From Litoreibacter albidus (lineage in GTDB: Bacteria > Pseudomonadota > Alphaproteobacteria > Rhodobacterales > Rhodobacteraceae): a stretch of DNA of 64,000 nucleotides. The stretch covers positions 124,001-188,000 of the forward strand of contig NZ_FNOI01000004.1 in the NCBI RefSeq assembly GCF_900107015.1. The letters run 5' to 3'. Shown one piece after another: positions 44,623 through 51,352 of this stretch (position 1 is its first letter; each line of letters opens with the position of its first letter). The notes under the pieces are model-generated. The model was not told where the DNA came from. It saw only the letters and a program-made list of their open reading frames with translations, and did not search any database. Both the position numbers and the translations under genes were made by a program.

Positions 44623-46698
44623 GTGATGACCCTACTGAGTAAACCCGCACTGGACGACGAAGACCTGCTCTTCCGACTTCTGCGCCAGCTTGATCTGGCG
44701 CCGGGCGCGTCCCAGCGGGCGACAGCCACAGCGCTAAAGGTGTCGCTCGGGCGGCTCAACTCGCTGCTGCGCGCGGCAGCGGACGCGGGGCTAATCACCG
44801 TGGACCAACGCGCTGGCCCCGACAAACGCCAACGCTTCGCCTATGCCCTAACCACCCGCGGGGCCGCGAAGAAAAACCAACTGATCAGTGCTTTCCTCAA
44901 ACGAAAGCTTTCCGAATACCACGCCCTTCACGCCGAGTTAACCGGCACCAAATCAAGCATTTCCCCCTTAAGCGACAGGACTAGACTTATGAATAATTAC
45001 CTAACACCCATTCCAGAACTCTACGTGTCGTACGACAGCGCCCAGAAGATGAAGACCGAAGCGGCGAACCTAACCTCGTGGGATCTGACGCCGCGCCAGA
45101 TCTGCGATCTGGAGCTTTTGATGAACGGCGGCTTCAACCCGCTTAAAGGGTTCTTGTCCGAAGAAGACTACAACGGCGTCGTCGAAAACATGCGTTTGTC
45201 CACAGGCGAACTCTGGCCAATGCCGATCACTCTAGATGTGGGCGACGACTTCGCGCAGTCCGTTGAGGTCGGTCAAGACATCGCCCTGCGCGACCAAGAA
45301 GGCGTGATCCTTGCGATGATGTCGGTCACGGACAAATGGGAACCTAACAAAGCCAATGAGGCGGAGAAGGTCTTTGGCGCGGATGACAGCGCCCACCCAG
45401 CAGTGAACTACCTGCACAACCAAGCAGGCAAAATCTACCTCGGCGGCCCCATTACCGGCATCCAGCAGCCCGTGCATTATGACTTCCGCGCCCGCCGCGA
45501 TACCCCGAACGAAATGCGCGCATACTTCCGCAAAATGGGGTGGCGCAAAGTTGTGGCCTTCCAAACGCGCAACCCGCTGCACCGCGCCCACCAAGAGTTG
45601 ACGTTCCGCGCCGCGAAAGAGGCGCAAGCCAACCTGCTGATCCACCCTGTCGTTGGCCTGACCAAACCCGGTGACATTGACCACTTCACCCGCGTCCGCT
45701 GCTACGAAGCGGTGCTGGATCAATACCCATCCTCTACAACGTCCATGAGCCTTTTGAACCTTGCCATGCGTATGGCTGGCCCACGTGAGGCTGTCTGGCA
45801 CGGGCTGATCCGCAAAAACCACGGCTGCACCCACTTCATCGTTGGCCGCGACCACGCAGGCCCCGGCAAAAACTCTGCAGGCGAAGACTTCTACGGCCCC
45901 TACGACGCACAAGACCTGTTCCGCGAGCATCAGGAAGAAATGGGCATCGAAATGGTCGACTTTAAGCACATGGTCTATGTGCAGGAGCGCGCCCAATACG
46001 AGCCAGCCGATGAAATCGAGGACCGCGAGAACGTCACGATTCTGAACATCTCAGGCACTGAATTGCGCCGCCGCTTGGCCGAAGGCTTGGAAATCCCGGA
46101 GTGGTTCTCCTTCCCTCAGGTGGTTAGCGAGTTGCGCAAGTCCCGCCCACCTCGCGCCAGCCAAGGCTTCACCGTGTTCTTCACCGGCTTCTCCGGCTCC
46201 GGCAAATCCACGATCGCCAACGCGCTCATGGTCAAGCTGATGGAAATGGGCGGACGTCCGGTGACACTTCTGGACGGCGACATCGTTCGTAAAAACCTCA
46301 GCTCGGAGCTGGGCTTCTCGAAAGAGCACCGCGACCTGAACATCCGCCGCATCGGCTATGTCGCGTCCGAGATCACCAAGAACGGCGGCATCGCAATCTG
46401 CGCGCCTATCGCCCCCTACGCCACGACCCGCCGCGCGGTGCGCGAAGATGTCGAAGCCTTTGGTGCCTTCATCGAAGTGCACGTCGCGACCTCCATCGAG
46501 GAATGCGAGCGCCGTGACCGCAAGGGCCTCTACAAGCTGGCCCGCGAAGGCAAGATCAAGGAATTCACAGGCATTTCAGACCCCTACGACGTGCCAGAGA
46601 ACCCCGAACTGTCGGTCGAGACCGAAAATGTGGAAGTCGACAACTGCGCCCATCAGGTGATCCTGAAGCTGGAATCGATGGGCCTGATCAAAGGTTAA
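44623..46698 (+). CDS. MarR (EPS-associated type) domain fused in frame to ATP sulfurylase/APS kinase
   Basis: A 691-residue frame in three parts. Residues 1-110 form a winged helix of the MarR EPS-associated kind: DLLFRLLRQL, ASQRATATALKVSLGRLNSLLRAA, FAYALTTRGAAKKNQLISAFLKRKLSEY (key: SLG-LN, FLKRK-EY). Residues 123-510 are ATP sulfurylase (PIPELYVSYDSAQ at its usual N-terminus, QTRNPLHRAH near 314, GRDHAGPGKN). Residues 515-691 are APS kinase with P-loop FTGFSGSGKST. Together the enzyme parts make PAPS from sulfate. No stop separates the regulator from the enzyme; the enzyme alone would start at ATG 44989. GTG 44623 or ATG 44626 begins the frame. True fusion, read-through of a lost stop, or a base error are all possible. 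Confidence 0.85.
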   Translation: MMTLLSKPALDDEDLLFRLLRQLDLAPGASQRATATALKVSLGRLNSLLRAAADAGLITVDQRAGPDKRQRFAYALTTRGAAKKNQLISAFLKRKLSEYHALHAELTGTKSSISPLSDRTRLMNNYLTPIPELYVSYDSAQKMKTEAANLTSWDLTPRQICDLELLMNGGFNPLKGFLSEEDYNGVVENMRLSTGELWPMPITLDVGDDFAQSVEVGQDIALRDQEGVILAMMSVTDKWEPNKANEAEKVFGADDSAHPAVNYLHNQAGKIYLGGPITGIQQPVHYDFRARRDTPNEMRAYFRKMGWRKVVAFQTRNPLHRAHQELTFRAAKEAQANLLIHPVVGLTKPGDIDHFTRVRCYEAVLDQYPSSTTSMSLLNLAMRMAGPREAVWHGLIRKNHGCTHFIVGRDHAGPGKNSAGEDFYGPYDAQDLFREHQEEMGIEMVDFKHMVYVQERAQYEPADEIEDRENVTILNISGTELRRRLAEGLEIPEWFSFPQVVSELRKSRPPRASQGFTVFFTGFSGSGKSTIANALMVKLMEMGGRPVTLLDGDIVRKNLSSELGFSKEHRDLNIRRIGYVASEITKNGGIAICAPIAPYATTRRAVREDVEAFGAFIEVHVATSIEECERRDRKGLYKLAREGKIKEFTGISDPYDVPENPELSVETENVEVDNCAHQVILKLESMGLIKG
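44963..44991 (+). other. Five-C tract and internal ATG at the regulator/enzyme junction
   Basis: The junction reads through CCCCC (44963-44967). With four C the next codon would be TAA; with six C a TAG would follow five codons later, just before ATG 44989. Either change would end the regulator and leave the sulfurylase with its ordinary start. No strong ribosome site precedes this ATG (AGGA is 10 bases away). Confidence 0.6.
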
Positions 46699-46714
46699 AT
46701 CGTAAGCTTTCAAG

Positions 46715-46747
46715 AAAAAGGCCCTCCAGAACCGGAGGGCCTTTTTT
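46715..46747 (+). terminator. Intrinsic terminator after the PAPS synthetase
   Basis: A stem AAAAAGGCCCTCC / GGAGGGCCTTTTT with a 6-base loop and a T-run. It also has an A-run upstream, so it can serve the convergent PhzF gene. Confidence 0.9.
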
Positions 46748-46768
46748 ATTTCTACCCCTGCGGCGCAA

Positions 46769-47644
46769 TCAGGGCAGCATGGTCCCGCGCATCACAATGC
46801 GCCCCTGCCCCGCGACTTTTACGCCTGTGATTGCGTCGCGCGGGCCCAAAACCTCTACGCGCGCCAATCCAGGCCGGCCCATGTCATGCCCTTGCTCAGC
46901 GCAGTAACTTGGCGATTTAATCAACCCATGATGCCACAAATACGCCGCAGCGCAGCCCGTGGCCGATCCGGTGAACGGGTCTTCTTTCGGGCTTGGTGGC
47001 TTCATCAGCAGGCGGCTGAAGGTGTCGCCCTCTGCCGTAGCGCCGTTCAAGCTCACCAAATAGGGCTCCATCACTGGCTTGCCTTCAAAAGACACGGCGT
47101 TTTGAAACGCCTCCATCGCGCTTGCGTTCATCTTAGCACGACGCAGCGCAGCGTGGTCACGTACCACGGTTATGACAAACGGCAATCCGGTTGAAACCAC
47201 CTGAGGCAGCCCCACGATATCGTTCTCGTCAAGACCTACGACCTCGGCCACACGCTCCAATGGCACCACCTGCCCGAAAACCGGCGCGTTCTGGGTCATG
47301 GTGATCCAATTATCGTCCGACACGTCGACCGTGATGATGCCCGCCCCCGTCTCCAGCGTCAGGCGCGGGCCGGACACCCGTCCCCGCGCCAACGCCGACC
47401 GGACGGATGCAACAGTCGGGTGACCTGCGAACGCGATCTCGTGCGACGCCAGAAAGTAGCGCACTTTCAGGTCCGCCACATCGGAAGGGCCGATGAAGGT
47501 ACACTCCACCAGCCCCGTTTCCTTCGTGTATCTCAGGCAAACATCCGAGGACAGTTCACCCTCGTCGTAGACCACCGCACAGCCGTTTCCGGCGAACGCG
47601 GTGTCGGTAAAGGCGTCAACCCAATCGAAGGGATATTCGCTCAA
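46769..47644 (-). CDS. PhzF-family isomerase/epimerase
   Basis: A 291-residue protein with the two-lobed diaminopimelate-epimerase fold. FDWVDAFTDTAFAGNGCAVV at the N-terminus, IAFAGHPTVASVRSAL near residue 70 and DPFTGSATGCAAAYLWHHG near 217 are the PhzF signatures. The real substrate is unknown in most members; this does not indicate phenazine synthesis. It overlaps the DUF1150 gene start side by 4 bases, in one leftward transcript with hsp20 and DUF1150. Confidence 0.9.
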   Translation of the reverse strand: MSEYPFDWVDAFTDTAFAGNGCAVVYDEGELSSDVCLRYTKETGLVECTFIGPSDVADLKVRYFLASHEIAFAGHPTVASVRSALARGRVSGPRLTLETGAGIITVDVSDDNWITMTQNAPVFGQVVPLERVAEVVGLDENDIVGLPQVVSTGLPFVITVVRDHAALRRAKMNASAMEAFQNAVSFEGKPVMEPYLVSLNGATAEGDTFSRLLMKPPSPKEDPFTGSATGCAAAYLWHHGLIKSPSYCAEQGHDMGRPGLARVEVLGPRDAITGVKVAGQGRIVMRGTMLP

Positions 47645-47871
47645 TGCACCGTCACCGGCGCATAGTCGTTCTGACGCGCCAGCAAGAAGGCCACATCGCG
47701 ATCTTGAACGACAGCCAGTCGCTCTCCATCAGCGGCGTGCACGGCGTAGAGCTGCTTGGCGCCGTCCAGCTCCTCTAGGACTTCGGCAGACAATTCGGCC
47801 GCATCAACCGCACGCACGTAGACGATACGGGCGTCGCCACCCAAGCTTTTCAGGTCAATTTGAGTATCCAT
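47641..47871 (-). CDS. DUF1150 family protein
   Basis: A 76-residue protein: MDTQIDLKSLGGDARIVYVRAV, then LYAVHAADGERLAVVQDRDVAFLLARQND, the DUF1150 pattern (key: G-R-A--DR--AF-LARQN). It follows hsp20 by 5 bases, the usual neighbour of this family in Alphaproteobacteria, so it is probably heat-induced with it. Molecular role unknown. Confidence 0.9.
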   Translation of the reverse strand: MDTQIDLKSLGGDARIVYVRAVDAAELSAEVLEELDGAKQLYAVHAADGERLAVVQDRDVAFLLARQNDYAPVTVH

Positions 47872-47876
47872 GACAC

Positions 47877-48287
47877 TTATCCTTTGTTGATCTTGATAGT
47901 TTGCACAATCGCATCAGGTACGGCCCGCTTCAGGTCCACATGCAGCAGCCCGTTTTCCGTAGAGGCTCCGGCGACTTCAACGCCGTCGGCCAGCACAAAC
48001 GCTTTCTGAAACTGGCGCGCGGCGATGCCTCTGTGCAGGAAAATACGGTCCTCGCCTGCCTCGGCTTGCTTGCCGCGCACGATCAGTTGCCGGTCTTCGA
48101 CGGTGATGGACAGATCGTCCTCCCCGAACCCCGCAACAGCCAGCGTAATGCGATACGTATTTTCGGCAGATTGTTCGATATTGAATGGCGGATAGCCGTT
48201 CTCGGATTTGGCGGTGCGTTCCACCAGCCGTTCCAGCTGGTCGAACCCCAGCAAAAATGGGTGTGACCCCAAGGTTAGCTTTGTCAT
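47877..48287 (-). CDS. Small heat-shock protein, Hsp20 family
   Basis: A 136-residue alpha-crystallin chaperone. YPPFNIEQSAENTYRITLAVAGF begins the core; DRIFLHRGIAARQFQKAFVLADGVEV is its middle, with GLLHVDLKRAVP near the end as the shortened C-terminal extension. It holds unfolded proteins during heat stress. Upstream are a sigma-32 type promoter and a leader resembling ROSE thermometers, giving control of both transcription and translation. It heads a unit with DUF1150 and perhaps the PhzF gene. Confidence 0.94.
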   Translation of the reverse strand: MTKLTLGSHPFLLGFDQLERLVERTAKSENGYPPFNIEQSAENTYRITLAVAGFGEDDLSITVEDRQLIVRGKQAEAGEDRIFLHRGIAARQFQKAFVLADGVEVAGASTENGLLHVDLKRAVPDAIVQTIKINKG

Positions 48288-48293
48288 GGCACA

Positions 48294-48342
48294 GTCCTAG
48301 ATGATGAAGCGACTTTGCGAAAATGGCCCCCTAAGGCAGCCA
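48294..48342 (-). ncRNA. Candidate ROSE-like RNA thermometer in the hsp20 leader
   Basis: On the minus strand two hairpins are possible. The first (48342 to 48324) pairs TGGC with GCCA. The second (48313 to 48294) pairs GTCGCT with AGGAC, leaving one G bulged. The second holds UCGCU opposite the ribosome site AGGA, the U(U/C)GCU-AGGA rule of ROSE elements, and AGGA is 7 bases before the ATG. The leader (about 56 bases) is shorter than classical ROSE. Confidence 0.55.
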
Positions 48343-48349
48343 CCTCATG

Positions 48350-48379
48350 AAAATGGGGGCAGTTTCGCGATGAATCAAG
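48350..48379 (-). promoter_or_regulatory. Candidate sigma-32 (RpoH) promoter of hsp20
   Basis: On the minus strand CTTGA, spacer, CCCCATTTT: CTTG is 17 bases from the -10 block. This matches the RpoH consensus (CTTGAA, CCCCATNT). Transcription would start near 48343, exactly at the base of the first leader hairpin. Confidence 0.6.
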
Positions 48380-48476
48380 AGCGAGTTCAGTGAATCACTA
48401 GACACAGCGCCTCCGCATGCTCACATTGGATGCAACCTCAGGAAAGAGCACTAAGCCCGTGAAATCATCCGAAAAC

Positions 48477-48677
48477 ATGACCAAGAACGATGTGCTCCGC
48501 GTGAAGCTTGAGGTTCTCAAACGCGAGCACCGCGATCTGGACGACGCAATCGCAGCGTTGCAGGAAAAACCAGCGCCCGATCCGCTCACCGTGCGGCGGC
48601 TGAAAAAGCAAAAACTGTCCTTGAAAGACCGCATCTCCGTGCTTGAGGACCAGCTTACCCCAGATATTATTGCGTGA
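48477..48677 (+). CDS. DUF465 family protein
   Basis: A 66-residue, mostly helical protein: VLRVKLEVLKREHRDLDDAIAAL, then PDPLTVRRLKKQKLSLKDRISVLED, the DUF465 pattern (key: LK-EHR-LD--I, LKK-KL-LKD-I). Function unknown. In-frame starts at 48417 (ATG) and 48459 (GTG) are possible; I chose the ATG closest to the conserved part, although none has a strong ribosome site. Confidence 0.75.
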   Translation: MTKNDVLRVKLEVLKREHRDLDDAIAALQEKPAPDPLTVRRLKKQKLSLKDRISVLEDQLTPDIIA

Positions 48678-48734
48678 CCGTCCCAACCCGCTATAAGGGC
48701 GGCTTAAAATCGGCATACTGAAAGCGGTCCCATC

Positions 48735-49229
48735 ATGAGCAACGCATCCGTCCCCGTCGGCATTATTATGGGCAGCCAATCCGATTGGCCCACGATGAAA
48801 GAGGCCGCCGATATGCTCGACGCGTTGGGGATCCCCTACGAGGCAAAAATCGTCTCTGCCCACCGCACCCCCGACCGCCTGTGGGAGTATGGAAAAACCG
48901 CCGTGGATCGCGGCTTGCAAGTGATCATCGCGGGCGCTGGCGGCGCGGCGCACCTGCCTGGTATGATGGCGTCGAAAACCCGCGTTCCGGTGATCGGCGT
49001 GCCAGTGCAGACCAAAGCGCTGTCGGGCGTGGACAGTCTCTACTCCATCTTGCAAATGCCACGCGGGTTTCCCGTGGCCACGATGGCCATCGGTGCCGCT
49101 GGTGCCGCGAACGCAGGCCTCATGGCCGCAGGTATTCTGGCACTGCAAGACAGTGACCTCGCCGCACGCCTCGACACTTGGCGCGCAGAGCTTTCCGCCT
49201 CCATCCCGCAGGAGCCTACAAATGACTAA
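48735..49229 (+). CDS. purE: N5-carboxyaminoimidazole ribonucleotide mutase
   Basis: A 164-residue class I PurE that moves CO2 from N5-CAIR to CAIR in purine synthesis. [21 protein letters not shown] near the N-terminus, [15 protein letters not shown] near residue 38 and [18 protein letters not shown] near 65 are the catalytic segments (Ser, Asp, His). It overlaps purK by 8 bases; the two act in sequence. Confidence 0.96.
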   Translation: MSNASVPVGIIMGSQSDWPTMKEAADMLDALGIPYEAKIVSAHRTPDRLWEYGKTAVDRGLQVIIAGAGGAAHLPGMMASKTRVPVIGVPVQTKALSGVDSLYSILQMPRGFPVATMAIGAAGAANAGLMAAGILALQDSDLAARLDTWRAELSASIPQEPTND

Positions 49230-50295
49230 CGCACTGCCCACTGGGGCAACCATCGGCATCCTCGGTGGCGGCCAATTGGGCCGCATGCTGTCAGTCGCTG
49301 CGTCACGCTTGGGCTTCAAAACCTGTGTGTTCGAGCCGGGCGGCGATTGCCCCGCATCGCATGTCGCCAACGACCACATGCAAGCGTCCTATGATGACGC
49401 CGACGCCTTGCGCAAATTCGCAAATTCGGTCGATGTCATCACCTATGAATTCGAAAACATCCCCGCCTCCGCACTCGATCAGTTGGAAGCGCTGCGCGAT
49501 GTGCGCCCGAACCGCCGCGCGCTAACGGTGAGCCAAGACCGGATGTCGGAGAAGGCGTTCCTAGAAGACATCGGCCTGACCGTCGCGCCCTTTATGGCCG
49601 TCGACACGCTGGACGACATGCATAAAGCCGTGGCCGCCGTTGGCACCCCGTCAATCTTGAAAACCCGCACGTTAGGATATGATGGCAAAGGTCAAGCGCG
49701 TCTCAGCGCTCCGTCGGACGCCGAGGGCGCTTTCGCCGCGATGGACGGGGCAAGCGCCGTTCTGGAAGGCTTCGTGGATTTCTCATGCGAGATATCCGTG
49801 ATCGGCGCGCGCTCCGCTGACGGGCAAGTCGCATGCTTCGATCCGGGCGAAAACGTGCACCGCGACGGCATATTGCACACCACCACCGTACCCGCGTCGG
49901 TATCCGCGTCCTTGCGCACGGACGCCGTACTGATGACGGGCCGCATTTTAAACGCACTGGATTACGTCGGCGTGCTCGGGGTAGAGCTGTTCGTCACTCC
50001 GGCAGGTCTGATCGTGAATGAAATCGCACCGCGCGTGCATAATTCCGGCCATTGGACGCAAAACGGATGCGTTATCGACCAGTTCGAGCAACACATTCGC
50101 GCAGTGGCAGGCTGGCCGCTGGGCGATGGAAGCCGCCACGCGGATGTTGTGATGGAAAACCTGATCGGCGCGGACATGGACACTATCCCCGCCCGGTCAG
50201 CAGACCCAGCCGTCGCCCTGCATCTCTACGGTAAAGCCGACGCAAAAGCGGGCCGCAAGATGGGCCACATAAACCGGATCAGCCCGAAGTCGTAA
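49222..50295 (+). CDS. purK: 5-(carboxyamino)imidazole ribonucleotide synthase
   Basis: A 357-residue ATP-grasp enzyme that carboxylates AIR with bicarbonate. [21 protein letters not shown] is the N-terminal fold, [12 protein letters not shown] near residue 150 the ATP loop, and [19 protein letters not shown] near 268 the metal/ATP site. The start is the ATG 7 bases before the purE stop, preceded by AGGAG. It converges on a hydrolase gene with one base between stops. Confidence 0.96.
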   Translation: MTNALPTGATIGILGGGQLGRMLSVAASRLGFKTCVFEPGGDCPASHVANDHMQASYDDADALRKFANSVDVITYEFENIPASALDQLEALRDVRPNRRALTVSQDRMSEKAFLEDIGLTVAPFMAVDTLDDMHKAVAAVGTPSILKTRTLGYDGKGQARLSAPSDAEGAFAAMDGASAVLEGFVDFSCEISVIGARSADGQVACFDPGENVHRDGILHTTTVPASVSASLRTDAVLMTGRILNALDYVGVLGVELFVTPAGLIVNEIAPRVHNSGHWTQNGCVIDQFEQHIRAVAGWPLGDGSRHADVVMENLIGADMDTIPARSADPAVALHLYGKADAKAGRKMGHINRISPKS

Positions 50296-50296
50296 C

Positions 50297-51145
50297 CTAG
50301 TCCGCGCTCACGGCTTCAAGCGTTTGCTCAACGGTTTCCGTCACCGCCGCACCCACGTCTGTGGCCGCCTCTGTCACGACTTGCCCTACGTCCGTGGCCA
50401 CGTCCGACGCGGTTTCGCCCGCTTTCTCTGCCACTTGAATAACGACATCTGTAAGCGTCAGACTACGGTCAAAAGCGCCCTCTTCCAAAAAGTGAATCGT
50501 TTCAGCGACGACCAGCGGCGAATTCATCATGAACGTATGCGTCAGCGCGAATTCCATATGGTCCGCCATGCCCTCGATCTTGGTGCTTTCAACCGACACT
50601 TTGCCGTCGTCCGGACCGGGAATAAGCAGCGAATAAAACGGATTAAGCGTCTGCGTCCCAGCAATCACACCCAAAGGGAAGTCAACAGGCCCCAAAGTAT
50701 TCGGCAGGGAATCCGCGCCCGTATGCAGCTGAGCGCCAGCGGGGCCATTCACCCACTCGAACGGCTCCCACGCGCTGAGCTGGTCCACCAGTTCCGAGCC
50801 TTTGTTGGGCGGGGCCAGCATCACAACGCGGCCCAAATGTTCCAGCTCGTTATTCTTCAACCAGTTGCGCACAAGTATGCCGCCCATGCTGTGGGTCACG
50901 AAATGGATCGGTGTGTTGGCACCGCACTCGGCAATCGCGGCGGGGATTGTGGCCTCGGACAATTCGTCAATTGTCTCGGTCGTGGATGGGTAGGACGGGT
51001 TCACCGTTTGGTAGCCGCTGCTGGCTAAACTTTGCTCCATCACCGACAGCGAAAAGCCGCTCCGTGCCAACCCGTGCAACAACACCACGCAGTCGGCCAT
51101 TGCGGCGGTCGGAAGCATAAAGACTATCAAGGCTATGTATCTCAT
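50297..51145 (-). CDS. Secreted alpha/beta hydrolase, lipase-like
   Basis: A 282-residue exported protein. A signal peptide covers residues 1-17 ([16 protein letters not shown]). [22 protein letters not shown] near 19 is the oxyanion segment and [16 protein letters not shown] near 83 the nucleophile elbow GHSMG-like (here THSMGG, Ser). An Asp ([12 protein letters not shown]) and His (THTFMM) near 180-205 may complete the triad. The last 50 residues are an unusual low-complexity helix rich in A, T, V, D, E and Q. The fold resembles bacterial triacylglycerol lipases/PGAP1; the substrate is unknown. Confidence 0.85.
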   Translation of the reverse strand: MRYIALIVFMLPTAAMADCVVLLHGLARSGFSLSVMEQSLASSGYQTVNPSYPSTTETIDELSEATIPAAIAECGANTPIHFVTHSMGGILVRNWLKNNELEHLGRVVMLAPPNKGSELVDQLSAWEPFEWVNGPAGAQLHTGADSLPNTLGPVDFPLGVIAGTQTLNPFYSLLIPGPDDGKVSVESTKIEGMADHMEFALTHTFMMNSPLVVAETIHFLEEGAFDRSLTLTDVVIQVAEKAGETASDVATDVGQVVTEAATDVGAAVTETVEQTLEAVSAD

Positions 51146-51285
51146 AGGCTCTACTTAGACGTTAACCGTTTAGATTTCACCACTGCCTGTAACGACTTTG
51201 CGTCATTTGAGCACGGAACGTGTCTTTTCCCCCTGATTCAGGCGTGAAACCCGACATCCCAACAGGCAATTGATGATGCCCCCTG

Positions 51286-51314
51286 TTGACAACCCTTACA
51301 TCGCGGCCACATGT
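51286..51314 (+). promoter_or_regulatory. Candidate promoter of topA
   Basis: A perfect TTGACA -35 box is followed after 17 bases by ACATGT, a poor -10. It lies 39-67 bases before the topA ATG. AAGGAGAGG is the ribosome site. Confidence 0.45.
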
Positions 51315-51352
51315 AACCGCTCATCGCAGTAGTCGTTTAAGGAGAGGCATTC

